Shown: positions 8,278-17,634 of the stretch, in pieces
Layout: the number at the start of each line of letters is the position of its first letter
How positions within the stretch are numbered: position 1 is the first letter of the stretch
DNA from: Tenericutes bacterium MZ-XQ
Lineage (GTDB): Bacteria; Bacillota_I; Bacilli_A; Acholeplasmatales; Acholeplasmataceae
Direction: 5' to 3'
Assembly (NCBI GenBank): GCA_002838205.1
Contig: CP017950.1
Coordinates: 1,680,858 to 1,744,857, forward strand
DNA: 64,000 nucleotides
Program-made: the position numbers and the translations under genes
The notes under the pieces: generated by a model
The model's database searches: none
What the model saw: the letters and a program-made list of their open reading frames with translations, nothing else
Told to the model about the DNA's origin: nothing

Positions 8278-9047
8278 ATAGCGTAAACCGTCAATCTTTG
8301 AGATCTTGTAAATATTTCTCCATTGACATACCAAGTACCTTCACCATCAGAGCGTGAATTCCAACCAAGGAACACATAACTATCTGTATCTTCCATATCA
8401 GGGAAATCTATAACATCTCCATAAGGTATAGATATTGAATTTGGACTTGCAGGTCCACCTTCAACTGGATAATTTGCTCTAAATGAAACTGTTACAATAA
8501 TTGGATCCCAATGTGCATATAAATAAAGATCTTCTGTTTGATCTTTTGGAGTATTTTGATAACCTTTATCACCAGGAATGGTTGATGACTCATCTTCCCA
8601 ATCATATGTATACCAAGCTAAGAATGTATAACCTGTTCTTCTTGCTGTTGGTAAAACAAATGAATCTCCAGCAGTAAACTGTGTCGGATAATCATCTGTT
8701 AACATCGTACCACCGTTTAGATCAAAATATAAGTTTAAAATTTGTGGTTCCCATCCTGCATAAAGAATGATTGTCTTATCACCAAGGACATCATTTTCAA
8801 AGTCCCATAATTCTGTTTTTTCAATATCTTTATACCAACCTGTAAAAGTATAGCCACTTCGTTCAGGTAAATCTGGTTGTTCAATCTTTTCACCTTGTTT
8901 TAAATCTATATAAGAATCTACAGATGTTACATTATTACCAGCAAAAAATAAAACGTTAATTAGTTTTTCATCATTTCCATTATCTCTACATGATGCTAAT
9001 ACTAGTAAGTTAACCATGAGGAATACTACAAGAAGTATTTTTTTCAT
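8262..9047 (-). CDS. lipoprotein with three InlB B-type repeats
   Basis: 261 residues. The signal peptide ends in a lipobox, VLASC (C about 20). Three Listeria-Bacteroides repeats follow, each ending in a GW/AW plus W pattern: YTFTGWYKD...[14 protein letters not shown]...[14 protein letters not shown]...VYAIW. Such repeats occur in surface proteins and are thought to bind ligands or act as spacers. The gene overlaps oppF by four bases (ATGA), so it is transcribed with the oligopeptide transporter. Role in peptide capture is inference. Confidence 0.85.
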   Translation of the reverse strand: MKKILLVVFLMVNLLVLASCRDNGNDEKLINVLFFAGNNVTSVDSYIDLKQGEKIEQPDLPERSGYTFTGWYKDIEKTELWDFENDVLGDKTIILYAGWEPQILNLYFDLNGGTMLTDDYPTQFTAGDSFVLPTARRTGYTFLAWYTYDWEDESSTIPGDKGYQNTPKDQTEDLYLYAHWDPIIVTVSFRANYPVEGGPASPNSISIPYGDVIDFPDMEDTDSYVFLGWNSRSDGEGTWYVNGEIFTRSQRLTVYAIWQIK

Positions 9048-10933
9048 TTCTTAGTTCCTCCTGTTTTTTTAGTTTCTTTCTTAGGTTTAGCTTCTTGATT
9101 TGATGCTTTATATATTTTTTTATATTCAACAAACTCTTGTTCATTGGCATAAATTAAATGCCCTTCAGCTAATTCTCTAAGTTCAGGTTTATTAATCCTA
9201 TAATCATGCATTCTTGGATTATAGTCGATTCTCTTTCTGCCTTTCTCGTAGTCAGGATCTGGTTGAGGTATCGCAGAAAGCAATGATTTTGTATATGGAT
9301 GCATCGGATTGTTGAATAATTCTTCTGCTGGTGCAACCTCTACAATTTTACCATAGTACATAACTGCTATTCTATCACAGAAAAATCTTACAACAGATAA
9401 ATCATGTGCGATAAATAGTATTGTAAGTCCAAGTTCATCTTTTAATTTTGTTAATAAGTTGATGACTTGAGCTCTAATAGAAACGTCTAATGAAGAGATT
9501 GGTTCATCAGCAATGATAACACTTGGATTCATAATAAGTGCTCTTGCGATACCAATTCTTTGTCTTTGACCACCACTAAACTCATGTGGATATCTTGTAC
9601 CATATTCAGCACTTAACCCAACTAACTGAAGTGCTTCTCCAACTTTTTTGCTAATTTCTTCATCAGTGTAACCACCTTGAATAATTAAACCTTCTCCAAC
9701 AATTTCTTTAACAGTCATTCTTGGATTTAATGAAGAAATTGGATCTTGGAAGATCATTTGCATTTTTCTTGAGTTTTCTAATGCTTCGTGAGACTTATTA
9801 GTCTTTTTAATTTCATCAATAATATCTTTTTGTTCTTTGATTTTTTCTTTAGCTTCTTGCTTGATTTGTTCAACTAAGTTTTTATCAACAACCGTACTAG
9901 TACTATCTTTTGAAATACCGTCAATAAGGTTTTTGTATTCTTGTTTGACTTGATTGATTTCGGCTAATTTTTCATCAGCCTTTTGTTTGTAACTTAGTTT
10001 AATCTTTTTAAGCTCATTATTGATCTCAGTTTTGTTTGGATATACAACGCTACGTTTTTGCTCTAGATATTGCTTTTTAAGTTCGGCTTTTTCTTGATTT
10101 CTTTGAGCTTTTAATTGCTTAATTTGTTCGTTTGCAGCTTTGTGATCAATAATATCATTTTCAGCATTTTTAATTAAAGGTTCATATTTAGCATCAATTT
10201 GAGCTTTGAGCTTCAAATACTCTTCCTTTTGAACTTCCATTCTTTCTTTAATAACTTCTGCTTTTAAAGCAGCTGATTCTTTTAATGCTTCAATTCTTCT
10301 TTGATATCTTCTTAAAGCGAGTTTTAGTTCGTAATCATATTCTTTTGCAGCAGTATTATTGATGTGGCCAAGAATTTCATTCTTTTTAAGATGAAAATTA
10401 TAATCTACATTTTCTACATCCAAATTGAACTTGTTTTTCAGTTCATACAATGTAGCATTGTAGTTTTCAATTGGATCTTGTGCCTTTTTAAGGTCGATTT
10501 TTTCTTGCTTTCTAATGCTTTCTAAATCACCTTTTAAAAGCTCAATTTTTTGGTTCAACTCTTTCTTTAGATCAAGAACCTTGCGGTTATATTCATTTAA
10601 TGAAGCAATCTTTTCTTTTGCTTCTTGTTTAATTTCTTTAATTCTAATTTTGTTACCTTGGTATCCTGCAGAAATGCGAACGCCATCTAAATCAATCGTT
10701 CCATCTGTTGGTGTATATAACTTAATGATTGTTCTTCCTGTTGTAGTCTTTCCACATCCAGATTCACCAACTAAACCAAAAACTTCTCGTTTGTGCACAT
10801 CAAAAGATACACCGTCTACTGCTGGTACAGCAAGTTTGTTTTTACCAGTACCAGAGAAAAAATATTTTCTTAAGTTTTTGACTTCTAAAACTTTTTTTGA
10901 ATAATCAACAGTTGAAGTATTTTCTTTTTTCAT
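9044..10933 (-). CDS. oppF: oligopeptide ABC transporter ATPase OppF with coiled-coil insertion
   Basis: 629 residues, about twice the usual length. The Walker A ([12 protein letters not shown]) and the strand after it (TIDLDGVRI) are followed by about 300 residues rich in K, E, Q and L (about 90-385), predicted coiled coil. The fold then resumes at the Q-loop ([14 protein letters not shown]), signature ([15 protein letters not shown]), Walker B ([12 protein letters not shown]) and the [12 protein letters not shown] tail typical of OppF. All catalytic motifs are kept, so it should hydrolyse ATP. The insertion would point out of the nucleotide domain into the cytoplasm. It overlaps oppD by one base. 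Confidence 0.92.
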   Translation of the reverse strand: MKKENTSTVDYSKKVLEVKNLRKYFFSGTGKNKLAVPAVDGVSFDVHKREVFGLVGESGCGKTTTGRTIIKLYTPTDGTIDLDGVRISAGYQGNKIRIKEIKQEAKEKIASLNEYNRKVLDLKKELNQKIELLKGDLESIRKQEKIDLKKAQDPIENYNATLYELKNKFNLDVENVDYNFHLKKNEILGHINNTAAKEYDYELKLALRRYQRRIEALKESAALKAEVIKERMEVQKEEYLKLKAQIDAKYEPLIKNAENDIIDHKAANEQIKQLKAQRNQEKAELKKQYLEQKRSVVYPNKTEINNELKKIKLSYKQKADEKLAEINQVKQEYKNLIDGISKDSTSTVVDKNLVEQIKQEAKEKIKEQKDIIDEIKKTNKSHEALENSRKMQMIFQDPISSLNPRMTVKEIVGEGLIIQGGYTDEEISKKVGEALQLVGLSAEYGTRYPHEFSGGQRQRIGIARALIMNPSVIIADEPISSLDVSIRAQVINLLTKLKDELGLTILFIAHDLSVVRFFCDRIAVMYYGKIVEVAPAEELFNNPMHPYTKSLLSAIPQPDPDYEKGRKRIDYNPRMHDYRINKPELRELAEGHLIYANEQEFVEYKKIYKASNQEAKPKKETKKTGGTKK

Positions 10934-11964
10934 TATTTTACACTCCCTCTGTTTTCTTTTAATCGCTTAACTGCATTTGGAACTTCACACTTAGGTGCAT
11001 CTGGATGTAATAACCATGTAGCAGCGTAATGTGTATCTGATACCTTAAACATTGGAGGTTGTTCTTCAAAATCTATTTCCAATGCGTATTTATTTCTTGG
11101 TGCAAAAGCGTCACCTTTTGGTGGGTAAATCATATTTGGTGGAGTACCTTTAATCGCATCTAACTCTCTTGAAGTTGCTAAATTTGGCATAGATGATAAT
11201 AATGCCCATGTATACGGATGTTTTGGATCATAGAAAACTTCATCAGCTTTTCCGATTTCAACAATTTTACCTGCATACATAACTGCAATTCTATCTGCAA
11301 CATTTGCAACAACACCTAAGTCATGCGTAATAAAGATAACTGTTAAATCTCTTTTCTTTTTCAGTTCATTAATCAAATCAAGAATTTGACCTTGAATGGT
11401 AACATCTAATGATGTTGTTGGCTCATCACAAATAAGAATCTCTGCATTATTTGCTAGCGCAATAGAGATAACAATTCTTTGTCTCATTCCACCTGAAAAT
11501 TGGAAAGGATATTGATTATATCTTTTCTCAGGTTCAGGAATACCAACAGATTTCATGAGTTCAATTGCTCTTTTTTTAGCCATTTCATCTGGCATACCAA
11601 GCTTGAATCTTAATGCTTCTGTAATCTGCTTACCGACACTAACAATTGGGTTAAGTGAACTCATTGGATCTTGGAAAATCATGGAAATTTTACTTCCGCG
11701 AATTTCATGCATAAGACTTTCATCAATTTGTAATAAATCTCTACCTTTGTACATGATTGTTCCGTCTTCATAAATTGAGTTACCAGCTAATAATCCCATA
11801 ATTGCACGAGATGTAACACTCTTACCGGATCCAGATTCACCTACGATTGCCAAAGTTTCACCTTTATATAAATCGAAAGAAACACCTCTAATTGCATGTA
11901 AAATACCATATTGAGTTTTAAATGAGATCGCTAGATCTTTAACTTCTAAAATTTTTTCTGCCAT
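10933..11964 (-). CDS. oppD: oligopeptide ABC transporter ATPase OppD
   Basis: 343 residues, normal OppD size. Walker [10 protein letters not shown]-loop [12 protein letters not shown], signature [16 protein letters not shown], Walker [14 protein letters not shown]-loop FITHD, and the C-terminal oligopeptide-transporter extension with [12 protein letters not shown]. It pairs with OppF to energise OppB/OppC. Start and stop overlap its neighbours by one base each, a tight operon. Confidence 0.95.
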   Translation of the reverse strand: MAEKILEVKDLAISFKTQYGILHAIRGVSFDLYKGETLAIVGESGSGKSVTSRAIMGLLAGNSIYEDGTIMYKGRDLLQIDESLMHEIRGSKISMIFQDPMSSLNPIVSVGKQITEALRFKLGMPDEMAKKRAIELMKSVGIPEPEKRYNQYPFQFSGGMRQRIVISIALANNAEILICDEPTTSLDVTIQGQILDLINELKKKRDLTVIFITHDLGVVANVADRIAVMYAGKIVEIGKADEVFYDPKHPYTWALLSSMPNLATSRELDAIKGTPPNMIYPPKGDAFAPRNKYALEIDFEEQPPMFKVSDTHYAATWLLHPDAPKCEVPNAVKRLKENRGSVK

Positions 11965-13376
11965 TATTCTACTCCTCTCAATGATGGATTGAATGCATCT
12001 CTTAATCCGTTTCCAAACAAGTTAAATGCAATCATTAAAATTGAAATATATGTCGCAGGGAATAATAGTGTATGTGGATGTACTTGCATCACTGCTTGAC
12101 CTTGTTGAATAAGCATACCAACACTGATTGCATCTTGGTAGTTAATAATACCTAAGAATGAGAATGTTGCTTCAGTAAAGACAAATATTGGAATTGCAAG
12201 AGCTAATCCTGTAACAATAAGTCCTAAAGTATTTGGGAATATATGTTTAAACATAATGCGTTTATCTGGCGCACCTAAAGTTCTCGCAGCTAAAACATAC
12301 TCTCTATTTTTAAATCGATAAAATTGTAATCGACCTGTTCCATAAGAACCAATCCAGCCAGTTAACGTAAACGCTAAGACAATGACCCAGAATGGACTAC
12401 CATATCTTAATGTTAATAAGGTTAATACAGCTAAGAATGGAATACCTGATACAATTTCAACAAAACGGTCAAACATTAAGTCTAATAGACCGCCATAATA
12501 TCCAGCAATCGCACCTATCGTTAGACCAACAATTGAGTTAATCATAACAACAGCAACTGCCATTAAAATAGAGATTCTTGCACCTCTCCATAATTCAGTA
12601 AATAAATCACGACCTTCTCTAGTTGTTCCAAACCAGAAATATGTGTCTTCTGGAGTTTGATCTATGGATGTAAGGAATTGATTTAACCTAACTTCATATT
12701 GATAATACTTAATTGATGGATCATTTTGATCAGTAATCTCACGAATTGCTAATATATCAATAATATAGTTTTTTTCTAAATACTCATCAAAAACATCTTG
12801 TGTAAGTGTTCTTCTTACTTCCCCAAGAGGGTCAACGTTTTCGTTATTTGCTATATTCGTGTCAATAATACCAAAATATCTTTCTGGCATGAATGAAGTA
12901 ATATAATTAGTATATGCATAATAATCTACTTTAACAGTTAAAGAATCTACATCAGCATAATCCGGATGATTTGGATCATCGATTAACTCTTGTGGCATAC
13001 CTGACAAGATAATACCTTCACCAAATTCAGAATGATACATGTATGTTAAAAATCTTTTACCTCTAGTAACAGTTTTTGTACCATCAAAAATACCTAACTC
13101 TTCTAAAACTGGAATTTTCGGTGTTAAAAAACCAAGACGAACAGCATTAGTTGAGTCTCTTTCAGGCAAATCATATTTTTTCATATATGGACCGAAAATT
13201 ACAAAAAACAACACTATACATATAATGATGAACGCTACGAGTGACGCTCTATTTTTCTTGAATCGATTCCATGAATCTTTATAATAACCAATTTCTTTTG
13301 TTTCTAGTGGTTGATCGAGTATTTTCTCATCAACTTCACGAGCGAAAACTAATTTACTCTTATCAATATCTATCAT
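11964..13376 (-). CDS. oppC: oligopeptide ABC transporter permease OppC with large external loop
   Basis: 470 residues. A first helix (about 43-63) is followed by some 195 residues predicted outside the cell, then the permease core from about 265 (DPP_BPD type) with the EAA loop near 365 (GAPDKRIMFKHIFPNTLG). Usual OppC has about 300 residues and a short loop here. The extra domain has no motif I recognise but includes the FGTTREGRDLF segment common to OppC just before the core. It overlaps oppB by four bases. Confidence 0.93.
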   Translation of the reverse strand: MIDIDKSKLVFAREVDEKILDQPLETKEIGYYKDSWNRFKKNRASLVAFIIICIVLFFVIFGPYMKKYDLPERDSTNAVRLGFLTPKIPVLEELGIFDGTKTVTRGKRFLTYMYHSEFGEGIILSGMPQELIDDPNHPDYADVDSLTVKVDYYAYTNYITSFMPERYFGIIDTNIANNENVDPLGEVRRTLTQDVFDEYLEKNYIIDILAIREITDQNDPSIKYYQYEVRLNQFLTSIDQTPEDTYFWFGTTREGRDLFTELWRGARISILMAVAVVMINSIVGLTIGAIAGYYGGLLDLMFDRFVEIVSGIPFLAVLTLLTLRYGSPFWVIVLAFTLTGWIGSYGTGRLQFYRFKNREYVLAARTLGAPDKRIMFKHIFPNTLGLIVTGLALAIPIFVFTEATFSFLGIINYQDAISVGMLIQQGQAVMQVHPHTLLFPATYISILMIAFNLFGNGLRDAFNPSLRGVE

Positions 13377-14338
13377 GATAACTTCCCACTTCCTACACGA
13401 ATTCTTGGATCAAACAATGTATATGAAACATCATTTACAATTGCTGCAACTAAGCCAATAAATTGAGTAAATGTATTAACTAACATCAACAGCGGATAAT
13501 CCCTACTTCTAAATGCTGATAAATAGATACGTCCAGTACCATCAACTCTAAAGATTTGTTCTGTAATGATACCACCATTAAAAACAAGTACTACGCCAAT
13601 GAAAATCGCTGGCAAGAATGGTATAAGCGCATTTTTTAATGCGTGTCTAAAGACAGCTTGTCTCTTTGTTAATCCCTTAGAACGCGCTAGTAGCATATAA
13701 TCTTGAGTTAACTGTTCAGTTAGCTCTGCGCGAACACTACGTGCAAAACCTGGAATGCTGGCAACAGTTAATACGATTACTGGTAATATATAAGTACTCA
13801 AGCCATACATCGTTCCAAGTTCTGCAAACTCAGATGCGGTGGCAATCTTATAATCTGGTGCCCATCCTAATCTAAAATAGAATAAATATTGTGATAATAC
13901 AGCGACAACAAAAAATGGTACAGAGATAAAAATCATAATACCAATTGAAATAATGGTATCAGGCCATTTGTTTTTATTAAGTGCCGCAACTATACCTAAT
14001 ACAATAGCAAATGGTATAGATAATAAATAAGGTACAATATTGATTTGTACTGAAGCTGGAATTTTACTAAAATAAATCGTAGAAACATCTCTTCTCAAAA
14101 TGTGTGAAAAACCAAATGATCCTTCAGTTACGATGTTTCTAATCCATAAACCAAACTGTACAACGATGGGTTGATCCCAACCTTCTCTGGCCTTATGAAT
14201 TTCGTACCAATCGTTACCTTGTCCTGGTACAGGAACATAATTGTCTGGTAACATTTTAATGAAGATAAAGAATAAAAAGATGATGATAAAAAAGGTAATC
14301 ACCATTAACCCCATTCTTTTTGCAAAATACTTTAACAA
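13373..14338 (-). CDS. oppB: oligopeptide ABC transporter permease OppB
   Basis: 321 residues, six predicted helices, with the DPP/Opp permease EAA loop (RSKGLTKRQAVFRHALKNALIP) near 225. First gene of oppB-C-D-F. I take TTG at 14338 as start: GAGGAG lies 9 bases upstream and the reading begins directly with the first helix. A nearby ATG is in another frame. Confidence 0.93.
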   Translation of the reverse strand: MLKYFAKRMGLMVITFFIIIFLFFIFIKMLPDNYVPVPGQGNDWYEIHKAREGWDQPIVVQFGLWIRNIVTEGSFGFSHILRRDVSTIYFSKIPASVQINIVPYLLSIPFAIVLGIVAALNKNKWPDTIISIGIMIFISVPFFVVAVLSQYLFYFRLGWAPDYKIATASEFAELGTMYGLSTYILPVIVLTVASIPGFARSVRAELTEQLTQDYMLLARSKGLTKRQAVFRHALKNALIPFLPAIFIGVVLVFNGGIITEQIFRVDGTGRIYLSAFRSRDYPLLMLVNTFTQFIGLVAAIVNDVSYTLFDPRIRVGSGKLS

Positions 14339-14601
14339 CTTTCATCACTCCTCATGAATTGACTTTTTTAGTGTACTAAAAATATTCACATAGTGAATAT
14401 GTGAAACTTCTAGACTATGATATCATAAAAACCTCAGTTTTTCAATAAGCATCATTGTCACAAATAACTTTTAGGAAAATTTGAAATTACGATTTAAAAG
14501 ATTACTTAAAAAATGTGATAAATATATCACTTAATCTTACTTATGATCACCGAAGATTTTATTATATTTTTATAATAAATGTGATACTTTTTCAAGCTGG
14601 G

Positions 14602-14661
14602 TTAAACTTAGATAATTGAGTTTTTTCAAAGTCTATATTTAACTCAATTATCTAAATTTAA
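14602..14661. repeat. 21-bp inverted repeat downstream of oppA
   Basis: The arms 14602-14622 and 14641-14661 are complementary with a single mismatch, around an 18-base AT-rich loop. It lies in the 410-base gap between oppB and oppA, beyond the oppA terminator hairpin. No T-run follows on either strand. It may be a second stop, an mRNA end protector or a regulatory cruciform. The rest of the gap, up to oppB, holds no frame or motif I can support. Confidence 0.6.
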
Positions 14662-14683
14662 TGAGCTTTATAGACAATATGAA

Positions 14684-14708
14684 GGGTATTTAGTTTGACT
14701 AAATACCC
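14684..14708 (-). terminator. stem-loop after oppA
   Basis: GGGTATTTAG and CTAAATACCC form a perfect 10-bp stem around a 5-base loop, 41 bases beyond the oppA stop. The T-run on the minus strand is weak (TTCATATT), so termination may be partial, letting some transcripts reach oppBCDF. Confidence 0.55.
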
Positions 14709-14748
14709 CTACATAGTAGTTCTCTAAATTATAAACTTATAATGAATC

Positions 14749-17421
14749 TTATTGTGCGTATGGATTATATAGTCCATCAGCGAAATCAGCATCAGTATTT
14801 AGGTAACGATATCTGTTTGGTCCCCAAATAAATGCGCCGTGATAGAATGGCCATGTGATTACAACGTTATCAGCATAAACGATAGCTGAAGAACGAGTAA
14901 CTGTTGGAATTAAGTTAACCCAATCCATCATTGCTTCATGCATAGCTGCTACGATGTTATAAACATCTGTAGTTGCACCTGGGAATGGTTCTTTAGCAGT
15001 AGCATCAAATGGTGTAGAGTCAGCATATAGACTGATTGCTACATCTTGCATTGTTTCTCTAAGGATACCAGCAGGTTTAACAACTGCACCAGTGTCTGGG
15101 TCTGTTTCTTCTTGTAACCAGTTATACCATTTCATATAGTCTTCATTGTCGCCAATTTCATCTAAACCAAGTTCTTCTAAGAAAGCCCAAGTGTTAGATA
15201 GATCAACTTCTAAATCTTCAATCCAATATGATGCATAACCCTTTGGATTATCTTCAGAAATTGCAGATTTATCAAATGGATTAGCTAAACCAAAACCATG
15301 CCAGAATTCACCAGCAAAGCCACCGATAGCTCCATATTGCCATTGAATACCAGTTGAAGTACCAAAACCAACTGAAGTTAACACGATATCAAAGTCCATA
15401 CGGTCTAATACTGCGTCATGAGCTTCTTGTGGGTTTGTAGAAATTTCAACAATCAGTTTATCTGTACCAAATAGTTCTTCAAAACTTTGTTTTACATATT
15501 GATATAATATAAGTTCAAATGGTCCATCTGTTCCTGCTAATTTAAGTGTAACAGGACCTGTATTTCCATCTGCTACCCAGTCATTGTAAGCTGCGTTGAA
15601 TAAATCAACTGCTCTTGATGGGATGTAACCCATAGTTTCTGGATCAATATCTGCATTTTCAAGAACTTGGAAATATTGTGGTGATTCTGAGTAATATAGT
15701 GGATCTTGGTTATATGCTTTTGTATCCATAGGAACATGTAATAATGATGCAGTATTTGGTGCATAAACATTATTTGCATAATAAATTCTGTCGAAACCAT
15801 AGAATAATGCTTGTCTAAAGCGTTTGTCTAACATGATTTCTGGAATTTCGTGTGTTCCACCGTATTCTGCAACAGAACCTCTAGTATTAAGAATAATATA
15901 TTGAGGATATCCATCCCATTCTTTCTTAACATTTGGATTTTCTGCATATTGTGCATAATAATCTTGAGTTAATCCAGCAACAGATAATTGACCATCTTCA
16001 AATAATTGCATTCTTTGATCAACATCATCAACGATTTCAATAACTTGTGATTTATAGTTAATTGTACCTTTTAATACATAGTCATAGTTTTTATTCATTA
16101 CAACTCTTTGGTTTTCATCCCAAGATTTAATGATATAAGCACCATATGATACATAAGGATTAGCAGGTGTACCATAAGTTGAATTTGTCTTATCAGCAGT
16201 TAATGAAGCTTCATAAGCAGCTGGTTCAACAAGTCTTAAGTTATTACCAAATCCAACAGCACTTGCTTGTGATACTGGTTCAAATGTAGTTACTGAGAAT
16301 GTGTAATCATCAATAATTTCAAATCCAACTTGATCCCAAGTTGCTGTTCCAGTAAAGTATTCATAAGCATTTGCAATTGGATAACCACTTCTGTTTTCTT
16401 CAGTTTTGAAGAAAATATTAGAACGGAAGTTATTTTGAAGTGGATCTAGATATTGTTGTAAACTATATTCGAAAGTTTCAGCTGTAATCGCTACACCATT
16501 TTCAAACATTAAGTCTTCTCTAATATGGTAAGTCCATGTAGTATCCATAATACTGCTTGCAGCATCACGATTATATCTACCTTCTGGTGTTAAGTGTTCA
16601 TCACCATTTGAATCGACAGGGAATCTTGTAGCACCGACTAAAATATTAACATAGTCTAAAGCTTCAATTGAGAATTCTCTATTTTCAATCTTAGAGAAAT
16701 CGCCCATGTAATCAGCAACACCATCAGCGATTGCTGTTTCCCAGTCAACTTCTGTTGAATAAAGGGCAGTAGCCATTAAATCAACTAAAGCATCTTCATG
16801 ACTCCAACGATAAACTAATGGGTTTAAGATTAATGCTGTATCAGCAGTTAAACTCCATGTATAAGTTTCGCCTGCAGCGTAGCTCACAGCTTTTGAATCA
16901 ATTGGTTCCCAATAAGCATATAATGTTGTTGAATCAGTTACTTCAAGTGGGAATTCAATTGCACTTGATTCTAACCAAGTTAAACCTGGTCTACCAAAGA
17001 ACCAACCACCGAACTCATAACCAGCTCTTGTAGGTGTAGGTGCACTAGTCACTGTACCACCATCTTCACCCAATAATACTGGATCTAAAGTCTCAGAAGT
17101 TTTAGTTTCAAAACTAACAACGACATTTAATGTCCAACCAGCATATAATGTTACATCTTCAGTAATTGGTGTTTCAAAATCAAAAGCGCTTGTTGCAGCT
17201 TCGTCTGTAAACCAACCAGTGAAACTATATGCCTTACCATCAACGCCTTCTCTTGTTGGTGCTGTAGGTTCAGTTACTAATGCATCTTCTTCAACTTCAA
17301 CAGCAGGAACAGCAGTTCCACCTTGGCTATCGAATGTTACAGTAAATGATTTAGAACCACAAGCAGCAAGTAATACGCCTGAGATAAGTAAAAGCCATAC
17401 TAATAAACTTTTTTTAATCAT
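14749..17421 (-). CDS. oppA: oligopeptide-binding lipoprotein OppA with N-terminal InlB-type repeats
   Basis: 890 residues. The lipobox is LLAACG (C about 21). Two Listeria-Bacteroides repeat units occupy about 26-175 (SFTGWF...LYAGW, YEFGGWF...LYAYW). The remainder is a family 5 solute-binding protein, recognisable from DTTWTYHIREDLMFENG and later the RQALFYGFDR region. Normal OppA has about 550 residues, so the repeats form an added stalk. GGAGG lies 11 bases before the ATG. It is followed by oppB after a 410-base gap with a stem-loop, giving separate control of the binding protein. Confidence 0.92.
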   Translation of the reverse strand: MIKKSLLVWLLLISGVLLAACGSKSFTVTFDSQGGTAVPAVEVEEDALVTEPTAPTREGVDGKAYSFTGWFTDEAATSAFDFETPITEDVTLYAGWTLNVVVSFETKTSETLDPVLLGEDGGTVTSAPTPTRAGYEFGGWFFGRPGLTWLESSAIEFPLEVTDSTTLYAYWEPIDSKAVSYAAGETYTWSLTADTALILNPLVYRWSHEDALVDLMATALYSTEVDWETAIADGVADYMGDFSKIENREFSIEALDYVNILVGATRFPVDSNGDEHLTPEGRYNRDAASSIMDTTWTYHIREDLMFENGVAITAETFEYSLQQYLDPLQNNFRSNIFFKTEENRSGYPIANAYEYFTGTATWDQVGFEIIDDYTFSVTTFEPVSQASAVGFGNNLRLVEPAAYEASLTADKTNSTYGTPANPYVSYGAYIIKSWDENQRVVMNKNYDYVLKGTINYKSQVIEIVDDVDQRMQLFEDGQLSVAGLTQDYYAQYAENPNVKKEWDGYPQYIILNTRGSVAEYGGTHEIPEIMLDKRFRQALFYGFDRIYYANNVYAPNTASLLHVPMDTKAYNQDPLYYSESPQYFQVLENADIDPETMGYIPSRAVDLFNAAYNDWVADGNTGPVTLKLAGTDGPFELILYQYVKQSFEELFGTDKLIVEISTNPQEAHDAVLDRMDFDIVLTSVGFGTSTGIQWQYGAIGGFAGEFWHGFGLANPFDKSAISEDNPKGYASYWIEDLEVDLSNTWAFLEELGLDEIGDNEDYMKWYNWLQEETDPDTGAVVKPAGILRETMQDVAISLYADSTPFDATAKEPFPGATTDVYNIVAAMHEAMMDWVNLIPTVTRSSAIVYADNVVITWPFYHGAFIWGPNRYRYLNTDADFADGLYNPYAQ

Positions 17422-17498
17422 ACTTTTTTCATTCCTCCATCTTTCTTTTATTTTTTACTATTATATCACGTTATTTGGAAATTTCTATAGTTTTCATG

Positions 17499-17512
17499 TG
17501 AAAACGTTTTAT
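17499..17512 (-). promoter_or_regulatory. cre-like palindrome at the oppA promoter
   Basis: The + strand reads TGAAAACGTTTTAT, one position off the CcpA core (TGNAANCGNWNNCA). It directly follows a TATTAT -10-like box on the minus strand and lies about 80 bases before the oppA ATG, where a bound repressor would block initiation. Confidence 0.45.
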
Positions 17513-17634
17513 AATAGTTAAAATTTTACCTTTTTTATAATATTTATAGGTACATTATGCCACTTTCTTCTTTTGTAAATAGAAATCATATGAGTTTTTT
17601 TGTGTTTGAAATACTTTTGAATACATTGTTTCTA

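Noticed and set aside
10515-10904. 129-residue open frame on the + strand inside oppF
   Set aside because: Antisense to a confirmed ABC ATPase. It arises from the codon bias of the coding strand and has no ribosome site or family.
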